Made by a program: the position numbers and the translations under genes. Shown here one piece after another: positions 1-8,108 of a DNA stretch of 64,000 nucleotides. Every line of letters begins with the position of its first letter. The first letter of the stretch is position 1. The notes beneath the pieces are model-generated. The model made no database searches and was not told the DNA's origin. It was given only the letters and a program-made list of their open reading frames with translations. The DNA comes from Candidatus Enterococcus testudinis. GTDB lineage: Bacteria; Bacillota; Bacilli; Lactobacillales; Enterococcaceae. The stretch spans positions 1,992,738-2,056,737 of the forward strand of contig NZ_NGKU01000001.1 of NCBI RefSeq assembly GCF_002140915.1. The letters are read 5' to 3'.

Positions 1-873
1 GTAATAACAAAATGGGCTCACGAGCGCGCCAATCAAAAAGGAAGACCATAATGATACAAAACCTGCACCAGGTGTGATCGCAACTAAGCCGACAACAGCA
101 CCTGTACATGCGCCTACGATCGTTGGTTTACCTAACATCAACTTCTCAATCAGCATCCAAGATAACATTGCACTGGCAGCCGCTGTATTGGTTGTCATCA
201 ACGCGTGGATCGCCAATCCGTCTGCTGCTAGTGCTGAGCCTGCATTGAAACCGAACCAGCCGAACCATAATAAGCCTGCTCCCAAAACAACGAAAGGAAT
301 ATTATGAGGACGATATTCAGTTTGATGAAATTCACGACGTTTACCTACCACGACTGCTAATACCAGCCCACTGATACCAGAACTGATATGGACCACATTC
401 CCACCTGCAAAATCAATAGATCCAATGGCATCTAAGAAGCCACCACCCCATACCATATGCGCCATCGGAAAGTAAACCAAGACTAGCCAAAAGCCGATAA
501 ATAAGAATATTGCTGAAAAACGCATTCTACCAACAACTGCCCCCGTGATGATCGCTGTTGTGATCAAAGCGAACATCATCTGGAATCCAGCAAACAATCC
601 TTCAGGAATGCCCTCGCCTTCAGACATCGATACATGATTGAAAAATACTTTGTCAAGATTGCCGATAAAGGATCCTGAACCGCTGAAAGACAGTGAATAC
701 CCTAATGCCACCCACAATACCGAAGCCAATCCCATTGTACAAATGACCATCATCATCGTATTCAAGATATTCTTCCTACGTTCAAGTCCACCATAGAAAA
801 ATGCCAATGCTGGTGTCATTAAAAATACCATCCCACTACAAATCAAAATAAATGCTATATTTCCCGAATCCAT
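1..873 (-). CDS. amt: Ammonium transporter (Amt family), C-terminus cut by window edge
   Basis: This is the first 291 codons of a membrane ammonium channel of the Amt/MEP/Rh family; the rest lies beyond the left edge. The ATG at 871-873 follows a good AGGAGG seven bases upstream. Reading the minus strand gives strongly hydrophobic segments and family motifs: FFYGGLERRKN near residue 26, PMAHMVWG carrying a pore-type histidine, AGGNVVHISSG, and WFGWFGFNAGS. The family moves NH4+/NH3 across the cytoplasmic membrane and is usually paired with a PII protein, which cannot be seen here. A perfect CodY box about 85 bases upstream suggests repression when branched-chain amino acids and GTP are plentiful. 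The identification is firm; regulation is inferred. Confidence 0.95.
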   Translation of the reverse strand, partial: MDSGNIAFILICSGMVFLMTPALAFFYGGLERRKNILNTMMMVICTMGLASVLWVALGYSLSFSGSGSFIGNLDKVFFNHVSMSEGEGIPEGLFAGFQMMFALITTAIITGAVVGRMRFSAIFLFIGFWLVLVYFPMAHMVWGGGFLDAIGSIDFAGGNVVHISSGISGLVLAVVVGKRREFHQTEYRPHNIPFVVLGAGLLWFGWFGFNAGSALAADGLAIHALMTTNTAAASAMLSWMLIEKLMLGKPTIVGACTGAVVGLVAITPGAGFVSLWSSFLIGALVSPFCYY

Positions 874-953
874 TTTAAACGCCTCCTCATCTATCTGAGT
901 GTTATCCTATCACCTAGAAACCCCCAAATCCAGCGTTTTTTGAAAATTTGCAA

Positions 954-968
954 AATTTTCTGAAAATT
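954..968. promoter_or_regulatory. Perfect CodY box upstream of amt
   Basis: The 15-mer AATTTTCTGAAAATT matches the published CodY consensus AATTTTCWGAAAATT at every position. It lies about 81-95 bases before the amt start. On the minus strand a weaker second copy (AATTTTC followed by an A-rich half) begins directly downstream, at about 938-951, so this may be a tandem site. CodY control of amt is inferred. Confidence 0.8.
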
Positions 969-1022
969 CATTACGCTGAATGTTAGAAAACATCACATAA
1001 ACAAGATGTGTACATAGTTGAT

Positions 1023-1052
1023 GAGAAAAAAGACTGTCCATTTCGGACAGTC
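1023..1052 (-). terminator. Rho-independent terminator after rsmI
   Basis: On the minus strand GACTGTCC and GGACAGTC form an 8-bp perfect stem with a five-base loop, followed by a run of T. It lies 35 bases after the rsmI stop and separates that operon from amt. Confidence 0.85.
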
Positions 1053-1086
1053 GTAATTTTAACAATCTATCTTTATTTTTGTTGAG

Positions 1087-1950
1087 TTACTCCCCGGTGT
1101 CGATTGCATGGTATGCGTTGTACACAACTTGTTTCTTCACTTGATTACGTTTGGCCACTTCTTTGATAGCCTCTTTTGAAGACATACTTTCAGCAATCAA
1201 TGCATCAACCTGTTCGACATAGCTGCCTTCATACAGCACTTGTTCCGGTTCTCCCGCACCTTCCACCATCAAACAGCACTCGCCTTTTAAGGTATGCTCT
1301 GTCAGGTAAGCCGACAGTTCAGATAATGTCCCCCGTAAGTATTCTTCGTGGATCTTGGTCAACTCTCGACAAATCACAGCTTGCCGTTCACCGAAGACTT
1401 CTTTGATCACATCAATGGTATTGGCAATACGATAGGGTGATTCATAGAAAATCATGGTACCTTGTTGCGTGACCATTTCAGTCAGCGCAGCCACTTGCTC
1501 TTTCTTTTTTCGTGGCAAAAACCCATAAAACAAGTGTGGTTGCGGAGATAAGCCAGAAGCAATCAACGCGGTCAATCCCGCGGTTGGCCCAGGCAGGGCA
1601 ATCACAGCGATCCCTTCAGCGATACAGGCTTTGACTAACTCGTGACCGGGATCACTGATAGAAGGCATGCCAGCATCACTACATTGGGCAATGACATTGC
1701 CTGCTAATAACTGCGACACTAGTTGCGGAACTCGTTCTTTATAATTGTGCTCATGCAAACTTTTTTGCGGCGTCGTGATCTCGAAATGATTCAACAGCTT
1801 TTGCGTATTCCGTGTATCCTCACTAGCAATCAAATCGGCTTCACCTAAGATTTTGACACAACGAACCGTCATATCTTCTAGATTTCCGATCGGTGTAGGC
1901 ACTAAATACAGCTTTCCCGCATCTTGTTTATAACTTTGTTGTTTCTGCAT
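1087..1950 (-). CDS. rsmI: 16S rRNA 2'-O-ribose C1402 methyltransferase RsmI
   Basis: This SAM-dependent methyltransferase adds the 2'-O-methyl group to C1402 in the decoding centre of 16S rRNA. The 287-residue protein has the usual length and the tetrapyrrole-methylase-type fold motifs: LYLVPTPIGNLEDMT near residue 14, ASEDTRNTQKLLNHF near 42, a Gly-rich PGPTAGLTALIASGL near 120 and FYGFLPRKKK after it. The ATG is preceded by GGAGAGGAG. It is the last gene of the yabA-side operon, and a small terminator-like hairpin between yabA and rsmI could reduce its transcription. The position next to yabA is conserved in Firmicutes and supports the call. Confidence 0.96.
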   Translation of the reverse strand: MQKQQSYKQDAGKLYLVPTPIGNLEDMTVRCVKILGEADLIASEDTRNTQKLLNHFEITTPQKSLHEHNYKERVPQLVSQLLAGNVIAQCSDAGMPSISDPGHELVKACIAEGIAVIALPGPTAGLTALIASGLSPQPHLFYGFLPRKKKEQVAALTEMVTQQGTMIFYESPYRIANTIDVIKEVFGERQAVICRELTKIHEEYLRGTLSELSAYLTEHTLKGECCLMVEGAGEPEQVLYEGSYVEQVDALIAESMSSKEAIKEVAKRNQVKKQVVYNAYHAIDTGE

Positions 1951-1964
1951 TGCTGCTCCTCTCC

Positions 1965-1990
1965 AAAAAAAGATCAGCTTTACCTGATCT
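1965..1990 (-). terminator. Hairpin with T-run between yabA and rsmI
   Basis: AGATCAG and CTGATCT (minus strand) form a 7-bp stem with a six-base loop, followed by seven T that run straight into the rsmI ribosome-binding site. It looks like an intrinsic terminator acting as a partial attenuator inside the operon. Confidence 0.65.
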
Positions 1991-2009
1991 TTTTCTTTGT
2001 AGCTTCTAT

Positions 2010-2363
2010 TTATTTGCCGCTTTCTCGATAAATCACTTCAAGACAAAAAGCACATGGCTCATCATGCTCTCTTCTAGATCCATATAAGTCGTAACAGACA
2101 TGGAAGCCTTCCTCATAGATTTTCTCTAAGTTCATCCTTGATTTGGACAACTCTTGTTTGGCACTTTCGGCAGGCGCATCTGCGACGAGATTCAGCTCGC
2201 GAATATGTTCTCGCAGCCGTTGGTTTTCCAATTCCAGAGTGGTATTTTTTTCAACGATTTCTTGCAGCGATTGTTTCATTTCCCCTAGATTGTTCAAGGA
2301 GTTTTGCAACTCCGCTTCTAATTGATTCAATCCGTCATATAGGGATCGTTTATCCATGCTCAT
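2010..2363 (-). CDS. yabA: Replication initiation control protein YabA
   Basis: YabA limits chromosome initiation by bridging DnaA and the DnaN clamp. The protein has an N-terminal heptad-rich coiled coil (about residues 5-65, rich in Leu, Glu and Asn) and a C-terminal zinc cluster spread over FHVCYDLYGS and EPCAFCLEV (one His, three Cys), as in the family. I prefer the ATG at 2363 (MSMDKRSLYDG), since AGGTGA lies five bases before it; a GTG nine bases further upstream is also open but overlaps that site. Family members usually begin at MDK. The gene follows ricT with 13 bases between and belongs to the same operon. Confidence 0.94.
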   Translation of the reverse strand: MSMDKRSLYDGLNQLEAELQNSLNNLGEMKQSLQEIVEKNTTLELENQRLREHIRELNLVADAPAESAKQELSKSRMNLEKIYEEGFHVCYDLYGSRREHDEPCAFCLEVIYRESGK

Positions 2364-2376
2364 AATAGTCACCTGC

Positions 2377-3174
2377 TTATTTTGTCACTAATTCTTCATA
2401 GCCATATTCAATAGCAGTCTGTCGGTCATGCAAACGCACTTTGACAACACGGCTCAATAAATCTAACCCAATGACACGCCCTTTGCCATCAGGGGTCTCA
2501 ACTTCTCTCCCACGATCAGGCATGTCTTTTTTGGCTTGTTCATATTCTTCATTTTCATATTTCAAACAACACATCAGCCGTCCGCAAAGACCGGAAATTT
2601 TGGTTGGGTTTAGTGAGAGTCCTTGGTCTTTTGCCATTTTGATCGAAACAGGAATAAAGTCACCCAAAAACGTTGCACAGCACAGTTTACGACCGCAAGG
2701 ACCGATGCCTCCTAGAAGCTTTGCTTCATCTCGCACACCGATCTGTCTTAACTCGATCCGGGTATGGAAGGCATTGGCTAAATCCTTGACCAACTCCCGA
2801 AAGTCGATGCGACCTTCAGCAGTAAAAGAAAAAATCAATTTGTTTCGTTCAAGCGTATAGGCCGCATGGATCAATTTCATCTGCAAGCGATGCCCGCGAA
2901 CTTTTTCTTTGCCGATTTGCAGTGCACGTATGGCATCTTCCGCATTTTTTGCTTCTTGAGCCAAGTCCTGACTGCTGGCCCGGCGAAGAACTGGCTTTAC
3001 ATCACGAGGCAGATCATGGGGATCTATTTGCTGAACAGCCGAGACCACCGTCCCGATACATCGTATATCTTGTGATTCTACAATTACTTTTTCATTTAAA
3101 GTATACGTTTGTTGAGGCGTATAATAATAGATTTGGCCAACCTCTTGGAAACGTATTCCAATCACATCAATCAT
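2377..3174 (-). CDS. ricT: PSP1-domain protein RicT (YaaT)
   Basis: RicT is a cytosolic PSP1-superfamily protein that in Bacillus forms the RicA-RicF-RicT complex, which binds iron-sulfur clusters and promotes RNase Y-dependent mRNA maturation. The 265-residue protein shows two cysteine clusters typical of the family, GPCGRKLCCATFL and GLCGRLMCCLKYE, in the second half. The start at MIDVIGIRF is chosen because it matches the family N-terminus and GAGGG precedes it; an upstream in-frame extension of 12 codons lies inside holB. Its ATG follows the holB stop by one base, so the two are probably translationally coupled. Confidence 0.94.
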   Translation of the reverse strand: MIDVIGIRFQEVGQIYYYTPQQTYTLNEKVIVESQDIRCIGTVVSAVQQIDPHDLPRDVKPVLRRASSQDLAQEAKNAEDAIRALQIGKEKVRGHRLQMKLIHAAYTLERNKLIFSFTAEGRIDFRELVKDLANAFHTRIELRQIGVRDEAKLLGGIGPCGRKLCCATFLGDFIPVSIKMAKDQGLSLNPTKISGLCGRLMCCLKYENEEYEQAKKDMPDRGREVETPDGKGRVIGLDLLSRVVKVRLHDRQTAIEYGYEELVTK

Positions 3175-3175
3175 C

Positions 3176-4135
3176 TTAGGCCCTCTTTTCTGGCTGTCGT
3201 GGATCTCCATAGATGATTTTCACACAAAATTGCTCTGCAACACCTTGAAAAGCAACATTGGCCTGCAATTTCTTTTGGGCTTGCAACGCGGCCTCGATGG
3301 CACGATTGATTTCTTTCCCCCATGAGCCTTGTGCAAGCAGTCGATCTCTTTCTTCTTGCAGGTAAAATAACAAGAGTGAAAACACTTCTATTTGCTGGCT
3401 TTTTTCTTTTGCTTGACTCAGCAACCTTTTTTGGACAAATATAAAAGCTTGCGGGTCTTTTTTCAAAAGGTAATCTACCCAGCGTACAACAGCATCCTTA
3501 GTTTCATTAAACCATTCATTTTGGGAGATTTCAACTGCTTTATGATAACTATTTGTCAGATGTGTAAGAAGTCGGCTGGTTTCTTTTGAAAGCCCTTCAG
3601 CTTGTAATCTTTTTTGCAATCTTTCTTTAGATAGTGGTGAAAAATGAATGACCTGACAGCGAGATTGGATCGTTGGCAAAATTCTGCCGAGACTTTCCGT
3701 CTCTAAGATCGCCAAAAAGTTACCCACAGGCTCTTCTAGAAATTTCAATAAACTGTTGGCTGCACTGGCATTCATTTTTTCAGCTTGCGATAGAATGAAA
3801 ATCTTACGTGTGCTTTCATAGCCACTCTTAGTAAATTCTTCTTGCAACTGTCTGATTTGATCGACTTTGATGGTTTGACCATCAGGTTCAATCTGGAACA
3901 CATCGGGATGTTCACCTTGGCTGATCCGCTGACAATTATTACAGGCATCACAAGGATCGCCATCATGCACATTGGTACAAAACAGGCTTTTTGCGATCCA
4001 AATACTTGTTTCATGTTTGCCTGTTCCCTTGTCCCCTTCAAAAAGATAAGCATGAGCGATGCGCCCATGCTTGATACTTTTCTTTAGTTGGGCATATACT
4101 TGCGGTTGATTTTCTTGCAAAAATTGTGCCTCCAT
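3176..4135 (-). CDS. holB: DNA polymerase III delta-prime subunit HolB
   Basis: Delta-prime is part of the clamp loader that places the DnaN sliding clamp on primed DNA. From the ATG at 4135 (AAGGAG seven bases upstream) the protein has 319 residues, starting MEAQFLQENQPQVYAQL. It carries an AAA+ P-loop-like GDKGTGKHE near residue 34 and a four-cysteine zinc motif (CTNVHDGDPCDACNNC). The remaining SRC-type motif reads QSRCQVIHF. A longer reading frame with 24 extra codons upstream overlaps darA's end region and has no ribosome-binding site. Neighbours darA, tmk and recR give the conserved Firmicutes order. Confidence 0.95.
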   Translation of the reverse strand: MEAQFLQENQPQVYAQLKKSIKHGRIAHAYLFEGDKGTGKHETSIWIAKSLFCTNVHDGDPCDACNNCQRISQGEHPDVFQIEPDGQTIKVDQIRQLQEEFTKSGYESTRKIFILSQAEKMNASAANSLLKFLEEPVGNFLAILETESLGRILPTIQSRCQVIHFSPLSKERLQKRLQAEGLSKETSRLLTHLTNSYHKAVEISQNEWFNETKDAVVRWVDYLLKKDPQAFIFVQKRLLSQAKEKSQQIEVFSLLLFYLQEERDRLLAQGSWGKEINRAIEAALQAQKKLQANVAFQGVAEQFCVKIIYGDPRQPEKRA

Positions 4136-4148
4136 GAAAAGCTCCTTC

Positions 4149-4496
<348 letters not shown>

Positions 4497-4510
4497 TTAT
4501 CAATCATTTA

Positions 4511-5158
4511 TTACAAAGATTTAAAAAAAGCAGGATACGCTTCAACGATTGCCGAATAACTTGATTCAACAACATCTTGTAACCCCATTCTAGCATCAAT
4601 CTTATGAATTCGTACAGGATTTTCTTCTGCTAACTTCAAATAAGCATGACGGACCCGTTGATGAAATTCCAATCCTTCTGAATCCAAACGGTCATATTGA
4701 TGGGCACGGTTTTTTTGGATCCGGTTCAATCCTGTATCAGAATCGACGTCCAAATACAATGTGAAATCCGGAGTCGTCCCCTCCGTCGCAAACTCATTGA
4801 TATTGGCAATTTCCGGCATACCAATCCGACGACCTGCACCTTGATAGGCCAATGAACTATCGACAAAACGATCGCATATCACGATTTTGCCATCATTCAA
4901 TGCTGGCAGTACGACTTCGATCAAGTGTTGACGTCTGGCAGCTGCATAAAGCAGCGCTTCTGTACGTTCATCCATCTCTTCATTTTTTGGATCTAAAATG
5001 ATCTTCCGGATTTTTTCAGCGATTTTGACGCCTCCAGGCTCTCTCGTCTTTACGATTTTTCTTGTTGCTTCTAACTGTAAACGGGGATATAACTCTTCTA
5101 ACACGCTGGTTTTTCCAGCGCCATCTGGTCCTTCAATGGTAATGAATAATCCATTCAC
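4511..5158 (-). CDS. tmk: Thymidylate kinase
   Basis: Tmk phosphorylates dTMP to dTDP in the pathway to dTTP. The protein has the P-loop GPDGAGKTS close to the N-terminus, the DRFVDSSLAYQGAGR motif for the acceptor nucleotide, and a LID region with basic residues. I choose the GTG at 5158 because GGAGG lies eight bases upstream and the resulting start VNGLFITIEGPDG fits the family; an in-frame TTG at 5173 overlaps that GGAGG. The resulting length of 215 residues is normal. It is spaced 20 bases from recR upstream and 32 bases from darA downstream. Confidence 0.95.
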   Translation of the reverse strand: MNGLFITIEGPDGAGKTSVLEELYPRLQLEATRKIVKTREPGGVKIAEKIRKIILDPKNEEMDERTEALLYAAARRQHLIEVVLPALNDGKIVICDRFVDSSLAYQGAGRRIGMPEIANINEFATEGTTPDFTLYLDVDSDTGLNRIQKNRAHQYDRLDSEGLEFHQRVRHAYLKLAEENPVRIHKIDARMGLQDVVESSYSAIVEAYPAFFKSL

Positions 5159-5178
5159 CTTGTTTGCCTCCAATGTAT

Positions 5179-5775
5179 TTATAATTCGCGACGTCCTTCA
5201 ACGGCTTTGAGCAATGTCACTTCGTCTGCATATTCAATATCGCTGCCCACCGACAGACCATGAGCCAAACGCGTCACTTTGATGCCCGCCGGTTTGATCA
5301 GACGGGAAAGGTACATCGCCGTCGCTTCGCCTTCTGTTGTGGCATTGGTCGCAATGATCACTTCTTTGACTTGATCGTCATGCAAGCGTTTGATCAATGA
5401 AGAAATATTGATATCTTCAGGACCCGTGCCTTCCATTGGCGATAACACACCATGCAACACATGATACAGACCATGATATTCTCGGACTTTTTCAAGAGCC
5501 ATCACATCTTTTGGTTCTTCAACCACCAAAATGGTGGCCTTATCTCTTGTTGGATCACCACAGATTTCACAGGGATCTTCTTCTGTGATATTGCCGCAGA
5601 TACTGCAAAAATGCAGATCGCGTTTGACACTAATCAGAGATTTGGCAAACTCATTGACCACTTCGTCTTTCATGTCAATCGTATAAAAAGCCAGACGAGT
5701 GGCAGTTTTTTGACCGATTCCTGGCAGTTTCATATAACTGTCAATCAATCGTGCAATCGGATCTGGATATTGCAC
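5179..5775 (-). CDS. recR: Recombination mediator RecR
   Basis: RecR works with RecO and RecF to load RecA on gapped DNA. The 198-residue protein shows the standard order: helix-hairpin-helix [15 protein letters not shown] near residue 18, a four-cysteine zinc finger ([16 protein letters not shown]) near 57, and a Toprim domain with [13 protein letters not shown] and a C-terminal Walker-like stretch. It lies directly downstream of yaaK and dnaX, as in most Firmicutes. Nothing is missing. Confidence 0.96.
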   Translation of the reverse strand: MQYPDPIARLIDSYMKLPGIGQKTATRLAFYTIDMKDEVVNEFAKSLISVKRDLHFCSICGNITEEDPCEICGDPTRDKATILVVEEPKDVMALEKVREYHGLYHVLHGVLSPMEGTGPEDINISSLIKRLHDDQVKEVIIATNATTEGEATAMYLSRLIKPAGIKVTRLAHGLSVGSDIEYADEVTLLKAVEGRREL

Positions 5776-5790
5776 GCTACATTTCTCCTT

Positions 5791-6105
5791 TTATAGACCC
5801 GGAATTCCTTTGGTGTATTTACCCATGGTTTGGTCCGTTTCTTTCTCGATTTTTGCTAGTCCATCATTGATTGCCAGAACCACCATGTCTTGCAGCATGT
5901 CTACATCCTCTGCATCTACGATTGCTTCATCGATCGCTAAATCTTTCAAATGTTTGTTCCCAGTAAAGGTTGCTTTCACATAGCCATTGGTTGATTCACC
6001 TAAAAATTCTTTCTGGTTCAACGCTTCTTGTTCTTTGACCATTTCTTTTTGCATTTTTTGCATTTGTTTCATCATGCCTTGCATATTGCCCATGCCTCGC
6101 ATCAT
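5791..6105 (-). CDS. Nucleoid-associated protein of the YbaB/EbfC family (YaaK)
   Basis: This 104-residue DNA-binding protein of the YbaB/EbfC family forms dimers and is found between dnaX and recR in very many bacteria. The N-terminus is Met- and Gln-rich (MRGMGNMQGMMKQMQKMQ) and is followed by a charged helix and the conserved core GYVKATFTGNKHLKDLAID. Two adjacent ATG codons are possible starts; GGAGTGA lies upstream of both. The exact role of the family in Gram-positive cocci is unsettled. Confidence 0.93.
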   Translation of the reverse strand: MMRGMGNMQGMMKQMQKMQKEMVKEQEALNQKEFLGESTNGYVKATFTGNKHLKDLAIDEAIVDAEDVDMLQDMVVLAINDGLAKIEKETDQTMGKYTKGIPGL

Positions 6106-6121
6106 ATCTCTTCACTCCCGT

Positions 6122-7846
6122 TTAATTTTCTTCAATACTTGTTAATGCGCCGAATAACGCTTGCGCTTGCGTGACGACTTCATCTTCTGCTGGATCTGCT
6201 ATTTCTTCTGCCACATCGCCCGCTTCAACTTCCAACTCGGTTTCTGCAGCGACTTGCCCCCCAGCCAAAAATTCTCTGCGCAATGTTGGCCAGCTTTCCT
6301 TGGTGATGAACACTGCTTGTGGCGCGTAATCTTTGACCATCTTTGAGATCTGATTGTGGATCATCAGCTGAAAGTCTTGATCATTGCTGGCACGCTGACA
6401 AAGGATCTCATAATCAAAGGCGATCACGACCCCCGTCTGACTGGCCGCTTTGGCTTCACTGGCATGCAGCATCGCCCGTTGCGTAACAGACAACGACATC
6501 AATAAATCATCCCAAATATTGCGGATATTTGCCAGATCTTTCTTGGTCGCGCCTTTTAGCACTTGGAATACTTTTTCTTTTGGCAAACGGAAAGAACTCG
6601 TTGTCTTCGTTTTTTTAGTCACAGTCGCTGGTTCTGCTGCTCCTGCTGGTCGGTTTTCTTGCAAGCGTTGGATCTCAGCTTGTAATTTTTGAACAGCGAT
6701 CTGCAATTGCTGCACTTCTTGACTTGTATCTGTTGCGGCGCCACCTGATGAAAGGGCTGCTTGTTCTGGATCATTGGCCAATTTTACCATGGCGACTTCC
6801 AGATAAATCGTTGGATTGTTGGTGAACCGTACCTCGTTTTGGGTATCATTCAGGACAGCTATCCAATGATAGATTTTTGGGGCAGCGGTCTGTTGTGCCA
6901 ATGCTCTGAAACCGTCTGTCAACTGGGTCGATTTGTCGGCAACCAGTTGTGGTGCTTGCTGATACATCAAAAGATCTCGACAATAAACCAACAAATTTTC
7001 CAATAAACGACGGGCTTCTTTTCCAGATGCCAGCAATTCCCGCAACATACTTAGCGCTTGCGCGACTTCTTTGTCTAGACACGCTTGCATCAATCGGTCC
7101 ATCATGTCAAAGGACAAACTACCTGTGACTTCCAAAGCATCTTGCATCGTCACGGTACCATCACTAAAGGCGATCGCTTGGTCGGTGATACTCAATGCAT
7201 CCCGCATCCCGCCTTCTGCGGCCCGGGCGATCACTTGCAGCGCTTCTTCTTCGTAGCTGATTTCACTAGAATCAAGAACTGTCTTCAAGTGAGACACGAT
7301 GTCCTGTGTATTGATGCGTTTAAAATCAAAGCGTTGCGTCCGCGAAATGATCGTGGCTGGAATTTTATGTGGTTCAGTCGTAGCAAGAATAAAGACGACA
7401 TTTTTTCTTGGTTCTTCCAATGTTTTCAACAATGCATTAAAGGCGCCAGTCGAGAGCATGTGGACTTCATCAATGATATAGATTTTATATTCAGCTTGTG
7501 TGGGTGCATAATTGGCACGATCACGGATAAATCGAATTTCCTCGACACCATTATTGCTCGCTGCATCGATCTCGATCACATCTTCTTGGGTACCGGCAGT
7601 AATAGACCGACACATCTCACATTCGTTACACGGCTCCCCGTTGACTTGATGTGGACAGTTGATCGCTTTGGCAAAAATTTTCGCCGCACTGGTTTTACCC
7701 GTTCCACGCGGGCCGGTAAATAAATAAGCATGGGAAATCTGCTTTTGATCGATGGCATTTTTTAACGTTTGGGTAATAGCTTTTTGTCCTACGACATCAT
7801 CGAATCGTTGAGAACGCCAAACGCGGTACAGTGCTTGATAAGCCAT
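6122..7846 (-). CDS. dnaX: DNA polymerase III subunit gamma/tau
   Basis: DnaX is the ATPase core of the clamp loader and links it to the polymerase. The 574-residue protein begins MAYQALYRVWRSQRF; the ATG at 7846 follows GTGAGGA by six bases. AAA+ features are in order: P-loop GPRGTGKTS near residue 45, a zinc motif with four Cys (CPHQVNGEPCNECEMC), Walker B DEVHMLS and sensor-type ISRTQRFDF. The C-terminal third is the tau-specific part and ends in an acidic tail. A run of seven A occurs in the linker region, but no convincing frameshift product follows it. A good TATAAT (7880s) lies upstream for its own promoter. Confidence 0.96.
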   Translation of the reverse strand: MAYQALYRVWRSQRFDDVVGQKAITQTLKNAIDQKQISHAYLFTGPRGTGKTSAAKIFAKAINCPHQVNGEPCNECEMCRSITAGTQEDVIEIDAASNNGVEEIRFIRDRANYAPTQAEYKIYIIDEVHMLSTGAFNALLKTLEEPRKNVVFILATTEPHKIPATIISRTQRFDFKRINTQDIVSHLKTVLDSSEISYEEEALQVIARAAEGGMRDALSITDQAIAFSDGTVTMQDALEVTGSLSFDMMDRLMQACLDKEVAQALSMLRELLASGKEARRLLENLLVYCRDLLMYQQAPQLVADKSTQLTDGFRALAQQTAAPKIYHWIAVLNDTQNEVRFTNNPTIYLEVAMVKLANDPEQAALSSGGAATDTSQEVQQLQIAVQKLQAEIQRLQENRPAGAAEPATVTKKTKTTSSFRLPKEKVFQVLKGATKKDLANIRNIWDDLLMSLSVTQRAMLHASEAKAASQTGVVIAFDYEILCQRASNDQDFQLMIHNQISKMVKDYAPQAVFITKESWPTLRREFLAGGQVAAETELEVEAGDVAEEIADPAEDEVVTQAQALFGALTSIEEN

Positions 7847-7947
7847 AGTTTTCCTCACTCATTTCAAAATTCGCTACATTCTATTATACGTAATATTTGC
7901 TGAAAAAACTAGCTTTTCACAGACGCAATTGCAAAAGATAACTAAAT

Positions 7948-8007
7948 TTAATCTAATGGCGTCGCTGTCTGACCATCCCACTGAATTTCTCTCGCTTCCA
8001 TTGCCAT
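7948..8007 (-). CDS. Possible 19-residue leader peptide upstream of dnaX
   Basis: A very short frame reading MAMEAREIQWDGQTATPLD follows a strong GGTGGAG six bases upstream of its ATG, in the 260-base gap before dnaX. The same frame stays open for 21 more codons upstream. It could be a small gene or a decayed end of a lost upstream gene. I have no homologue in mind. Confidence 0.25.
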   Translation of the reverse strand: MAMEAREIQWDGQTATPLD

Positions 8008-8047
8008 ATCTCCACCTTTGGTCTGATGACGTGAATCTCGCCCCCTA

Positions 8048-8056
8048 TGGTATAAT
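8048..8056 (+). promoter_or_regulatory. Extended -10 promoter of the SPFH operon
   Basis: TGG directly followed by TATAAT gives an extended -10 element about 55 bases before the SPFH gene. No convincing -35 box is placed at the right distance, which is common for extended -10 promoters. Confidence 0.6.
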
Positions 8057-8108
8057 GAATATACATTCATCTATTTACGGATGATGACAATTCAAAGGAG
8101 GACTGAAC

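Noticed and set aside
6600-6625. Run of seven A in dnaX as a programmed frameshift site
   Set aside because: The shifted frames do not give a short conserved gamma-like product, and Gram-positive dnaX genes usually make tau only.
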